Assembly: GCA_005883445.1 (NCBI GenBank)
Contig: VAZL01000558.1
Span: 1 to 5,960, forward strand
Length of the DNA: 5,960 nucleotides
Direction: 5' to 3'
From: Alphaproteobacteria bacterium
GTDB lineage: Bacteria > Pseudomonadota > Alphaproteobacteria > Rhizobiales > Xanthobacteraceae
Shown: in pieces, positions 1 through 5,960 of the stretch
How the letters are laid out: every line of letters starts with the position of its first letter
Position numbering within the stretch: position 1 is the first letter of the stretch
Made by a program: the position numbers and the translations under genes
The notes under the pieces: generated by a model
The model's database searches: none
Seen by the model: the letters and a program-made list of their open reading frames with translations, nothing else
Told to the model about the DNA's origin: nothing

Positions 1-1
1 G

Positions 2-1414
2 GGCGAGGACCTCGCCATCATGCTCTACACCTCCGGCACGACCGGGCGCCCCAAGGGCGTGATGCTCAATTTCGACAATCTCATCATCTCGGCGGTCAAC
101 GGCAATCTGTTCGACCAGCTCGGTCCCGACGAAGAGGTCGTCGCCTATCTCCCGCTCGCCTGGGTCGGCGATCACGTGTTTTCGTACGCGCAGCCCTTCA
201 CCGCCGGCTTCTGCGTCAATTGTCCGGAGAGCCCGGAAACCGTGAGCGAGGACCGGCGCGAAATCGGCACCACCTACGCCTTTGCACCCCCGCGCATCTA
301 CGAGAACCTCATTACCCTGACCATGGTGCGGATGGAGGACGCGGGCCGTTTGAAACGCCACATGTTCCGCTACTTCATCGCGGTGGCGCGGCGCTGGGGC
401 GAGAAAATCCTCAACCGCGAGAAAGTGCCGCTGCATGCGCGGCTCCTATACTGGCTCGGCGAGCTGTTGGTCTACGGACCGCTCAAGAACCGGCTCGGCG
501 TTTCCCGCATCCGCCTCGCCTATACGGCAGGGGAAGCAATCGGGCCGGAAATCTTCAGGTTCTGGCGCTCGCTCGGCGTCAACCTCAAGCAGCTCTACGG
601 GCAGACCGAGGCCTCCGTCTACATCACCGCCCAGCCGGATGGCGAAATCTACGCCGAAACGGTCGGCAAGCCGAACATCGGCGTCGATGTCAAGATCGCC
701 GAGAACGGGGAAGTGCTGTTCAAGTCGCCCGGTGTGTTCCTGGGCTACTACAAGGACCCGCAGCAAACTGCGCAGACCAAGACTCCCGACGGATGGGTGC
801 ACACAGGCGATGCCGGCTTCATCGATCCCAAGACCGGCCATCTCAAGATCATCGATCGGGCCAAGGACGTCGGGCGCCTCAACGACGGGTCGCTGCTCGC
901 GCCGAAATACATCGAGAACAAGCTCAAGTTCTATCCCAATATCCGCGAAGCCGTGGTCTACGGCGACAAGCGTGACTGCGTCTGCGCCATGTTGAACATC
1001 GACCTCACCGCGGTCGGAAACTGGGCCGAGCGCAACAATATCGTCTATGGCTCCTATCAGGAGCTGGCGGCGCATCCGCGGGTCTACGACATGCTCGCTG
1101 AACATGTGGAGGAGGTGAACCGTTCGCTGGCGGAGGAGAAGGCCATGGCGGGGGCGCAGATTCGACGCTTTCTCATTCTGCATAAGGAACTCGATGCCGA
1201 CGACGGCGAAGTCACGCGCACCCAGAAGGTGCGCCGTGGTTTCGTCGCGGAACGTTATGCGCCTTTGATCACTGCGCTCTACAATGGCTCGCGCGAGGCC
1301 GACATTTCCACCGAGGTAACGTTCGAGGACGGTCGCAAGGGCATGCTCTCCGCTCGCGTCAAAATCCGCGACGTGCGCACTGTGCCGGTGCCTGCGATGG
1401 AGAAAGCGGCATGA
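2..1414 (+). CDS. AMP-forming acyl-CoA synthetase (long-chain fatty acid or related carboxylate CoA ligase), 5' truncated
   Basis: The enzyme activates a carboxylic acid with ATP to an acyl-adenylate and then transfers it to CoA in the cytoplasm. The reading frame is open to the left edge (GEDLAI precedes the first in-window ATG at 20), so that ATG is internal and the N-terminal part is missing; 470 residues remain of a family usually near 600-650. Numbering from base 2, I see the P-loop YTSGTTGRPKG (9-19), PLAWVGDH (51-58), APPRIYE (95-100 region), YGQTE (199-203), GWVHTGD (264-270), the hinge DRAKDVGRLNDGSLLAPKYIE (from 285), and the C-terminal TRTQKVRR (405-412), where K409 is the probable catalytic lysine. 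All core adenylating motifs in the window are intact. The hinge carries VGRLNDGS where many relatives have a hydrophobic loop, which I believe is typical of importer-linked members. Substrate is not readable; fatty, aromatic or alicyclic acids are all possible. It is followed by importer genes on the same strand. Confidence 0.93.
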   Translation, partial: GEDLAIMLYTSGTTGRPKGVMLNFDNLIISAVNGNLFDQLGPDEEVVAYLPLAWVGDHVFSYAQPFTAGFCVNCPESPETVSEDRREIGTTYAFAPPRIYENLITLTMVRMEDAGRLKRHMFRYFIAVARRWGEKILNREKVPLHARLLYWLGELLVYGPLKNRLGVSRIRLAYTAGEAIGPEIFRFWRSLGVNLKQLYGQTEASVYITAQPDGEIYAETVGKPNIGVDVKIAENGEVLFKSPGVFLGYYKDPQQTAQTKTPDGWVHTGDAGFIDPKTGHLKIIDRAKDVGRLNDGSLLAPKYIENKLKFYPNIREAVVYGDKRDCVCAMLNIDLTAVGNWAERNNIVYGSYQELAAHPRVYDMLAEHVEEVNRSLAEEKAMAGAQIRRFLILHKELDADDGEVTRTQKVRRGFVAERYAPLITALYNGSREADISTEVTFEDGRKGMLSARVKIRDVRTVPVPAMEKAA

Positions 1415-1520
1415 CCGGCATGAACGTGCCGCGATCGCGATGCGCTCGTTCTCCCCATGGGAAAGGCGGCAAGGCGAGCCGGCGGCGCGAGGGGCGTCAT
1501 CGCACGCGCGGAGTCGGGGC
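1415..1520 (+). other. Intergenic gap with possible 37-codon translational-coupling ORF (1411-1524)
   Basis: This stretch separates the ligase from livG. An ATG at 1411 overlaps the ligase stop as ATGA and is preceded by GGAGA at 1399-1403, seven bases away. Its frame runs 37 codons (starting MTGMNVPRSR, rich in Arg, Gly and Lys) and stops at 1522-1524, where TGA overlaps the livG ATG at 1521, again as ATGA. The peptide resembles no family I know and has no membrane segment, so it may only keep ribosomes moving into livG, or be chance. The livG frame is also open upstream to an ATG at 1440, but that start lacks a ribosome binding site. I see no terminator or convincing promoter here. Confidence 0.3.
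1510..1513 (+). promoter_or_regulatory. Ribosome binding site deciding the livG start
   Basis: GGAG lies seven bases before the ATG at 1521. The longer in-frame option at 1440 has no comparable motif and would add 27 residues of Arg/Ser/Ala-rich sequence, so 1521 is preferred. Confidence 0.55.
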
Positions 1521-2321
1521 ATGAGGGCGCCGAGCGAACACGAAATCGCCGCTGGCAACGTGCTGCTCGCGGTCGAGGACGTGTCGCTCGCCTTCGGCGG
1601 CGTCAAGGCGGTGGCCGGCGTCTCGTTCGATATCCGTAAAGGCGAGATCCGCGCCATTATCGGCCCGAACGGGGCGGGCAAGACCTCGCTGCTCAACATC
1701 ATCAACGGCTTCTATCAGCCGCAGCACGGCCGCATCACCTTCAAGGGCAGGCCGCGCGCGGCGATGCGGCCCTACGATGCGGCGCTGGGCGGCATCGCGC
1801 GCACGTTTCAGAACGTTGCGCTGTTCAAGGGCATGACCGCGCTCGACAACATCATGGCGGGGCGCACGCTGAAGATGCGCCGCGGGCTATTCTGGCAGTT
1901 GTTGCGGATCGGGCCGGCGCTGGCGGAAGAGATCGAGCAGCGCCGCCGTGTCGAGGAGATCATCGACTTTCTCAAGATCCAGCACATCCGCAAGATCCAG
2001 GTCGGGAAGCTGCCTTACGGTCTGCAGAAGCGGGTCGAACTCGGCCGCGCGCTTGCCATGGAGCCCGACCTGCTCTTGCTCGACGAGCCGATGGCCGGGA
2101 TGAATCTCGAGGAGAAGGAGGACATGTCCCGCTTCATCCTCGACGTTAACGCGCATTACGGCACCACCATCGCGTTGATCGAGCACGACATGGGCGTGGT
2201 GATGGATCTGTCCGATCGTGTCCTCGTGCTCGATCACGGCGTCAAGATCGCCGACGGCACGCCGGCGGAGGTCCAGGCCGATCAGGCCGTGATCGACGCC
2301 TATCTCGGCCTGAGCCACTGA
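1521..2321 (+). CDS. livG: HAAT-family ABC importer ATP-binding protein, LivG type
   Basis: One of two cytoplasmic ATPases that power the importer encoded here; it should pair with the LivF-type ATPase at the right edge and dock on the two permeases. With the start at 1521 it has 266 residues, normal for LivG. Visible motifs: Walker A GPNGAGKTS (48-56, K54), Q-loop Q97 in ARTFQN, signature region KLPYGLQKRVELGRA (163-177), Walker B LLLLDEP (184-190, with D188 and catalytic E189), D-loop AGMN, and switch H222 in IEHDM. The C-terminal VLDHGVKIADGTPAEV and DAYLG tail are typical of LivG. The signature reads LPYGLQ rather than LSGGQQ, a variant I associate with this subfamily. The next gene starts nine bases after the stop. 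The substrate is not set by this subunit; the symbol denotes family, not leucine transport. Confidence 0.94.
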   Translation: MRAPSEHEIAAGNVLLAVEDVSLAFGGVKAVAGVSFDIRKGEIRAIIGPNGAGKTSLLNIINGFYQPQHGRITFKGRPRAAMRPYDAALGGIARTFQNVALFKGMTALDNIMAGRTLKMRRGLFWQLLRIGPALAEEIEQRRRVEEIIDFLKIQHIRKIQVGKLPYGLQKRVELGRALAMEPDLLLLDEPMAGMNLEEKEDMSRFILDVNAHYGTTIALIEHDMGVVMDLSDRVLVLDHGVKIADGTPAEVQADQAVIDAYLGLSH

Positions 2322-2324
2322 GGG
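2320..2324 (+). promoter_or_regulatory. Ribosome binding site of livH, overlapping the livG stop
   Basis: GAGGG begins inside the livG TGA stop and sits six bases before the livH ATG at 2331. This placement supports reinitiation by ribosomes finishing livG. Confidence 0.5.
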
Positions 2325-2330
2325 CGCGCG

Positions 2331-3251
2331 ATGCTGGGTCCGGTTCTCGAAACGCTGATCGGGGGCCTCATGACCGGGGTGCTCTACTCGCTGGTCGCCC
2401 TCGGATTCGTGCTGATCTTCAAGGCTTCGGGCGTGTTCAACTTCGCGCAAGGGGCGATGGTGCTATTCGCCGCGCTGTCGTTGGCGCGGCTTTCCGAGTT
2501 CATGCCGCTCGTCCTCGCATTCGCGTTCTCCGTCCTCATCATGATTGCGCTCGCCTATGCGATCGAGTTCCTGGTGCTGCGCCACCTGGTCAATCAGGAG
2601 GGCATCATCCTGTTCATGGCCACGCTCGGGATTGCTTACTTTCTCGAAGGCTTCGGACAGACCCTCTGGGGCAGCGATATCTACAAGATCGGGCTGGGGC
2701 TGCCGACGAATCCGATTTTCATTCTCGAGTCCGTCTTTCCCGGCGGGCTCTTGATCGATCCCGTCGAGCTCATCGCCGCGATCATCTGCGCCGTGATGGT
2801 GCTCGTGCTGGCGGTGTTCTTTCAGGTGACGCGGGTCGGCCGGGCGTTGCGCGCGGTCGCCGACGATCACCAGGCCGCGCAATCCGTCGGCATCCCGCTC
2901 AACCAGATCTGGTTGATGGTGTGGGCGGTATCGGGGCTCGTCGCGTTGGTAGCCGGCATGATGTGGGGCGCCAAGCTCGGAGTGCAGTTTTCCCTTTCGC
3001 TCATCGCGCTCAAGGCGCTGCCGGTGCTCATCCTCGGCGGCCTGACCTCGATCCCGGGCGCGATCGTCGGCGGACTGATCATCGGCGCCGGCGAAAAGCT
3101 CGCGGAGGTGCTGCTTGCCCCGGTCCTCATCCGCACCTTCGATCTCGCCGGCGGCGGTATCGAGAATTGGTTCGCCTACGTGCTCGCGCTCGCATTCCTG
3201 CTCGTGCGTCCGCAGGGCCTGTTCGGCGAGCGCATCATCGAGCGAGTGTGA
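2331..3251 (+). CDS. livH: HAAT-family ABC importer inner-membrane permease, LivH type
   Basis: An integral membrane subunit that forms half of the translocation path with the LivM-type partner. At 306 residues it has the usual LivH length. Hydrophobic segments lie roughly at 10-30, 38-52, 59-82, 92-108, 145-165, 193-212, 222-254 and 279-293. Family landmarks are GVFNFAQGAMVLFAA (35-49), the cytoplasmic ATPase-contact loop RVGRALRAVADDHQAAQSVGI (168-188), and LKALPVLILGGLTSIPGAIVGG (228-249), followed by the C-terminal LVRPQGLFGE. There is no cleaved signal peptide; the first hydrophobic stretch is a membrane anchor. The start is fixed by the ribosome binding site at 2320-2324 and by the family N-terminus. 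The gene sits nine bases after livG and six bases before livM, so co-translation is likely. Substrate cannot be read from the permease. Confidence 0.94.
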   Translation: MLGPVLETLIGGLMTGVLYSLVALGFVLIFKASGVFNFAQGAMVLFAALSLARLSEFMPLVLAFAFSVLIMIALAYAIEFLVLRHLVNQEGIILFMATLGIAYFLEGFGQTLWGSDIYKIGLGLPTNPIFILESVFPGGLLIDPVELIAAIICAVMVLVLAVFFQVTRVGRALRAVADDHQAAQSVGIPLNQIWLMVWAVSGLVALVAGMMWGAKLGVQFSLSLIALKALPVLILGGLTSIPGAIVGGLIIGAGEKLAEVLLAPVLIRTFDLAGGGIENWFAYVLALAFLLVRPQGLFGERIIERV

Positions 3252-3257
3252 GGCCCC

Positions 3258-4322
3258 GTGTTCTATCGCGAAGTCGGCCAGTTCAAGACCTCTTACGACG
3301 CCGACGAGGCGATCTTTCCGATCGCGCAGGATCGCTGGTCCGTCATCGTCCTGATCGCGTTCGCGTCTCTCGGAGTGCCGCTGTTCGCCGGCCAATATCT
3401 TTATACCGAGGTGCTGATTCCGGTGCTCATCCTCTCGATCGCCGCGATCGGGCTCAACATCCTCACCGGCTATTGCGGGCAGCTCTCGCTCGGCTCCGGC
3501 GGCTTCATGGCGGTGGGTGCCTACGCCGCCTACAACCTCGCGCTGCGGCTGCCGGAAACCAACATCATCCTGGTCTTCCTGTTCGCCGGCGTGATGGCGA
3601 TGCTGGTTGGCCTCTTGTTCGGGCTGCCCTCCCTGCGCATCAAGGGATTTTATCTCGCGGTCGCGACGCTGGCCTCCCAGTTCTTTCTCGAGTGGGCCTT
3701 CGCGCGCGTCAAATGGTTCACCAATTACGCGCCATCGGGTTCGGTCGCGGTCGGCCGGATCGAGCTGTTCGGCATTCCGATCGACACGCCGGGAAAGACC
3801 TACATCTTCGTGCTCGCGATTACGGTCGTGCTCACCCTCGCCGCCAAAAATCTGGTGCGCGGCCGCATCGGGCGCATGTGGATGGCCATTCGCGACATGG
3901 ATATCGCGGCCGAGATCATCGGCATCAGGCCGCTGCATGCCAAGCTCTCGGCCTTCGCGGTATCCTCGTTCTATATCGGGGTTGCGGGCGCGCTGTGGGC
4001 ATTCCTGCGGCTCGGCTCGTGGGAGCCGCTGGCGTTCGATGTCAACCGCTCGTTCCAGGTGCTGTTCATGATCATCATCGGCGGGCTCGGCACCCTGCTG
4101 GGATCGTTTCTCGGCGCCGCCTTCATCGTATTAGTTCCGATTTTTCTCAACCAGCTGCCGTCGTGGCTCGGGATCGCGATGTCGACCGCCATGATCTCGC
4201 ACATCGAGTTCATGTTGTTCGGGGCCATGATCGTGCTGTTCTTGATTGCCGAGCCGCACGGGCTTGCACGGCTGTGGGCGATCGGCAAGGAAAAGCTTCG
4301 GCTATGGCCGTTCCCGTATTGA
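3258..4322 (+). CDS. livM: HAAT-family ABC importer inner-membrane permease, LivM type (GTG start)
   Basis: The second permease of the importer. It has 354 residues, within the LivM range. It starts with GTG at 3258, with GAGG at 3250-3253 inside the end of livH and only four bases of spacing, so initiation probably depends on coupling to livH. The N-terminus MFYREVGQFKTSYDADEAIFPIAQDR is a hydrophilic cytoplasmic lead that I recall from this LivM subfamily, which supports the GTG start. Membrane segments lie roughly at 27-45, 50-70, 82-98, 103-123, 130-148, 181-197, 232-251, 264-297 and 311-331. Landmarks are GYCGQLSLGSGGFMAVGAYAA (71-91), the ATPase-contact loop GRIGRMWMAIRDMDIAAEIIGI (202-223) and IIIGGLGTLLGSFLGAAF (272-289). 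A rare TTA leucine codon occurs at residue 292 (4131-4133). A 50-base gap follows before the binding protein. Confidence 0.94.
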   Translation: MFYREVGQFKTSYDADEAIFPIAQDRWSVIVLIAFASLGVPLFAGQYLYTEVLIPVLILSIAAIGLNILTGYCGQLSLGSGGFMAVGAYAAYNLALRLPETNIILVFLFAGVMAMLVGLLFGLPSLRIKGFYLAVATLASQFFLEWAFARVKWFTNYAPSGSVAVGRIELFGIPIDTPGKTYIFVLAITVVLTLAAKNLVRGRIGRMWMAIRDMDIAAEIIGIRPLHAKLSAFAVSSFYIGVAGALWAFLRLGSWEPLAFDVNRSFQVLFMIIIGGLGTLLGSFLGAAFIVLVPIFLNQLPSWLGIAMSTAMISHIEFMLFGAMIVLFLIAEPHGLARLWAIGKEKLRLWPFPY

Positions 4323-4360
4323 GACCGCGACAATTCGACGGGCGGGTCAGGCGCGTCGAT

Positions 4361-4366
4361 GGAGGA
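4361..4366 (+). promoter_or_regulatory. Strong ribosome binding site of the binding-protein gene
   Basis: GGAGGA, nearly the full anti-16S complement, lies six bases before the ATG at 4373. The in-frame ATG at 4367 directly abuts the motif and so cannot use it; the ATG at 4388 is 21 bases away. This picks 4373. A strong site fits a periplasmic binding protein that must be made in excess over the membrane subunits. Confidence 0.75.
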
Positions 4367-4372
4367 ATGCCG

Positions 4373-5698
4373 ATGACTGGCAAGACGATGAGTGGAATAC
4401 GTGTGGGGATCGCGCTCGCGGGTGCCGTGGCGGTGGCCGCGCCGGCGCTGGCGCAGAACGAGCAGTTCATCCCCAACCTGGTGTACCGAACCGGCGCCTA
4501 CGCCCCGAACGGCGTTCCGTTCGCCAATGGCATCGCCGACTACTACAGGCTCATCAACGAACGCGATGGCGGCATCAACGGCGTCAAGATCGTATTCGAG
4601 GAATGCGATACCGGCTATGCCACCGACCGCGGCGTGGAGTGCTACGAGCGCCTCAAGGGCAAGGGTCCGACCGGCGCCGCCTACGTCATCCCGCTCTCGA
4701 CCGGCATCACGTTCGCGCTCACGGAGAAGACGACGGTCGACAAGATTCCGATCATCTCCATGGGCTACGGACGCTCGGAGTCGCGCGACGGCTCGGTGTT
4801 CCAGTGGAACTTCCCGCTGCTCGGCACCTATTGGACGGCCGCCGACATCATCCTGCAGCACATCGCCAAGAAGGAAGGCGGGTTCGACAAGCTCAAGGGC
4901 AAGAAGATCGCGCTGGTCTATCACGACTCGCCCTACGGCAAGGAGCCGATCGCCCTGCTGCAGAAGCGCGCGCAGATGCACGGATTCGAGACCCTGTTCC
5001 TGCCGGTCACGCATCCCGGCGTCGAGCAGAAGGCGACCTGGCTGCAGATCCGCCAGAACCGTCCCGACTACGTGCTGCTGTGGGGCTGGGGCGTGATGAA
5101 TTCGACCGCCATCAAGGAGGCGGTTGCCGTCGGCTATCCGCGCGAGAAGATGTACGGCGTGTGGTGGTCAGGGGCTGAGCCGGACGTGCGGCCGGCCGAA
5201 GACGGCGCCAAGGGATACAACTCCGCCGCTCTTCAGCACACCGCAGGTCAATTCAAGCTGCATGAGGATTTGAAGAAGTACCTCTACGACAAGGGCCTGG
5301 GCGCGGCGAAATGGGAGGAGACGGGCGAGATCCTGTACGTGCGCGGATTGATCAACGCCATGCTCGGCGTCGAGGCCATCCGCACCGCGCAGGAGCGGTT
5401 CGGCAAGAAGCCGCTCACCGGCGAGCAGGTGCGCTGGGGCCTCGAAAACCTCGACATCAGCGCCGATCGCATCAAGCAGCTCGGCTTCGAGGGCGAACTG
5501 CGGCCGATCAAGGTGTCCTGCGCCGATCATGAGGGCACGCGCACGGGTCGCATCCAGACCTGGGACGGCAAAAAATGGAATATCGCGTCGGATTGGCTCA
5601 CGTCCGACGACTCGGTGATCGCTCCCATGGTCAAGGAGGCCGCGGCAAAGTATGCGGCTGAAAAGAAGCTCACGCCCGGGTGTCTCGTGACGAACTGA
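4373..5698 (+). CDS. Periplasmic substrate-binding protein of HAAT-family ABC importer (type I fold, LivK-like)
   Basis: The secreted receptor that captures the ligand and delivers it to the LivH/LivM permeases. It has 441 residues, longer than classical LivK (about 370) but common for the importer-plus-ligase subfamily. The signal peptide is clear: MTGKTMSGIR, a hydrophobic core VGIALAGAVAVAA, then an ALA cleavage box at 25-27, giving a mature start near Q28. There is no lipobox cysteine, so it should be soluble in the periplasm. Type I binding-fold signs are GVPFANGIADYYRLINERDGGINGVKI (47-73), IPIISMGYG (125-133), KKIALVYHDSPYGKEPI (177-193) and PDYVLLWGWG (231-240). Four cysteines remain in the mature protein (C78, C90, C383, C437), possibly two disulfides. 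Tryptophans and tyrosines cluster at 237-239 and 261-265, which may suit an aromatic or hydrophobic ligand; this is inference. The frame is open far upstream through livM, but the signal peptide and ribosome binding site fix the start at 4373. Its stop overlaps the next ATG. Confidence 0.93.
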   Translation: MTGKTMSGIRVGIALAGAVAVAAPALAQNEQFIPNLVYRTGAYAPNGVPFANGIADYYRLINERDGGINGVKIVFEECDTGYATDRGVECYERLKGKGPTGAAYVIPLSTGITFALTEKTTVDKIPIISMGYGRSESRDGSVFQWNFPLLGTYWTAADIILQHIAKKEGGFDKLKGKKIALVYHDSPYGKEPIALLQKRAQMHGFETLFLPVTHPGVEQKATWLQIRQNRPDYVLLWGWGVMNSTAIKEAVAVGYPREKMYGVWWSGAEPDVRPAEDGAKGYNSAALQHTAGQFKLHEDLKKYLYDKGLGAAKWEETGEILYVRGLINAMLGVEAIRTAQERFGKKPLTGEQVRWGLENLDISADRIKQLGFEGELRPIKVSCADHEGTRTGRIQTWDGKKWNIASDWLTSDDSVIAPMVKEAAAKYAAEKKLTPGCLVTN

Positions 5699-5960
5699 TG
5701 GGCTCCGATCGCAATTTGCAGGGGGCGGCGATGCCGCCTCCTGCTCCCGCTGCGAGCGCAGGCGCGGATCGCGTCGCAGCGACACCGTCCGCGACGCCGA
5801 TCCTTTCGGTCAACAATATCGAGGTGGTCTACGATCACGTCATCCTCGTGCTCAAGGGGGTGTCGCTTACGGTTCCCAAGGGCCAGATCGTCGCGCTCCT
5901 TGGCGCCAACGGCGCCGGCAAATCGACCACGCTGAAGGCAATCTCCAATCTCCTGTCCGC
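5698..5960 (+). CDS. livF: HAAT-family ABC importer ATP-binding protein, LivF type, 3' truncated
   Basis: The second ATPase of the importer, cut by the right edge; 87 codons plus two bases are present. The ATPase domain begins at PILSVNNIEVVYDHVILVLKGVSL (from residue 34), with A-loop Y45 and Walker A GANGAGKST (69-77, K74 or K75 region), followed by TLKAISNLLS, a LivF hallmark. The ATG at 5698 overlaps the binding-protein stop as TGATG, which suggests translational coupling, but has little ribosome-binding sequence before it. A second ATG at 5731 (residue 12) has AGGGGG at 5720-5725 and may be the true start. Either way about 20 to 33 Ala/Pro-rich residues precede the domain, longer than the few residues usual in LivF. 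Signature, Walker B and switch histidine lie outside the window. Confidence 0.9.
   Translation, partial: MGSDRNLQGAAMPPPAPAASAGADRVAATPSATPILSVNNIEVVYDHVILVLKGVSLTVPKGQIVALLGANGAGKSTTLKAISNLLS

Noticed and set aside
1430..1439. Perfect palindrome CGCGATCGCG in the gap before livG, a possible operator
   Set aside because: Ten-base palindromes of CG-rich words are frequent in GC-rich DNA. There is only one copy, no adjacent promoter, and it lies inside an apparent operon.
446..1705. Minus-strand open frame of 419 codons antisense to the ligase and livG start
   Set aside because: No recognisable domain; it mirrors the codon bias of the ligase, whose motifs are all intact on the + strand.
2463..3938. 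Long minus-strand open frame (491 codons) antisense to livH and livM
   Set aside because: Its translation is rich in Asp, Glu, Arg, His and Gln without a fold or motif, as expected when GC-rich membrane-protein codons are read backwards. The sense strand carries two clear permeases.
2921..4372. Upstream in-frame extension of the binding-protein frame through livH and livM
   Set aside because: It reads as Arg/Ala/Pro-rich shadow sequence out of frame with two well-supported permeases. The signal peptide and the ribosome binding site at 4361-4366 place the real start at 4373.
4323..4372. Possible terminator or promoter in the 50-base gap between livM and the binding protein
   Set aside because: I find no stable GC hairpin followed by a T run and no convincing -35/-10 pair; only the ribosome binding site stands out.
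3971..5014. Minus-strand open frame of 347 codons across the livM end and binding protein
   Set aside because: Low-complexity shadow translation without motif, crossing a real gene boundary on the other strand.

Overview
The window is a GC-rich, fully coding stretch on the + strand from a proteobacterium. Protein style (for example the LivM start MFYREVGQFKTSY and the LivG signature LPYGLQKR) and base composition suggest an alphaproteobacterium of the Hyphomicrobiales type (Bradyrhizobium or Rhodopseudomonas relatives). That placement is inference from memory of such families, not from a search.

Layout, left to right, all on +: (1) the C-terminal three quarters or so of an AMP-forming acyl-CoA synthetase, cut by the left edge (2-1414); (2) a gap of about 106 bases (1415-1520) holding a possible 37-codon coupling ORF; (3) a LivG-type ABC ATPase (1521-2321); (4) a LivH-type permease (2331-3251); (5) a LivM-type permease with a GTG start (3258-4322); (6) a secreted type I periplasmic binding protein (4373-5698) with a clear signal peptide and a strong ribosome binding site; (7) the start of a LivF-type ATPase (5698-5960), cut by the right edge. 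The genes overlap or lie 6 to 106 bases apart, with no terminator or internal promoter that I can see, so they look like one operon that continues past both edges.

Together they form a complete branched-chain-amino-acid-type (HAAT family) ABC importer: one binding protein, two permeases and two ATPases, linked to an acyl-CoA ligase. The parsimonious model is uptake of a carboxylic acid (aromatic, alicyclic or fatty) followed by CoA activation in the cytoplasm. The amino-acid names LivFGHM describe family only. I see no tRNA, rRNA, CRISPR, insertion sequence or phage signal. The window is ordinary metabolic and transport DNA. The points worth a second look are the ligase-importer pairing, the possible coupling ORF before livG, the non-canonical LivG signature, the aromatic-rich binding protein and the N-terminal extension of LivF.
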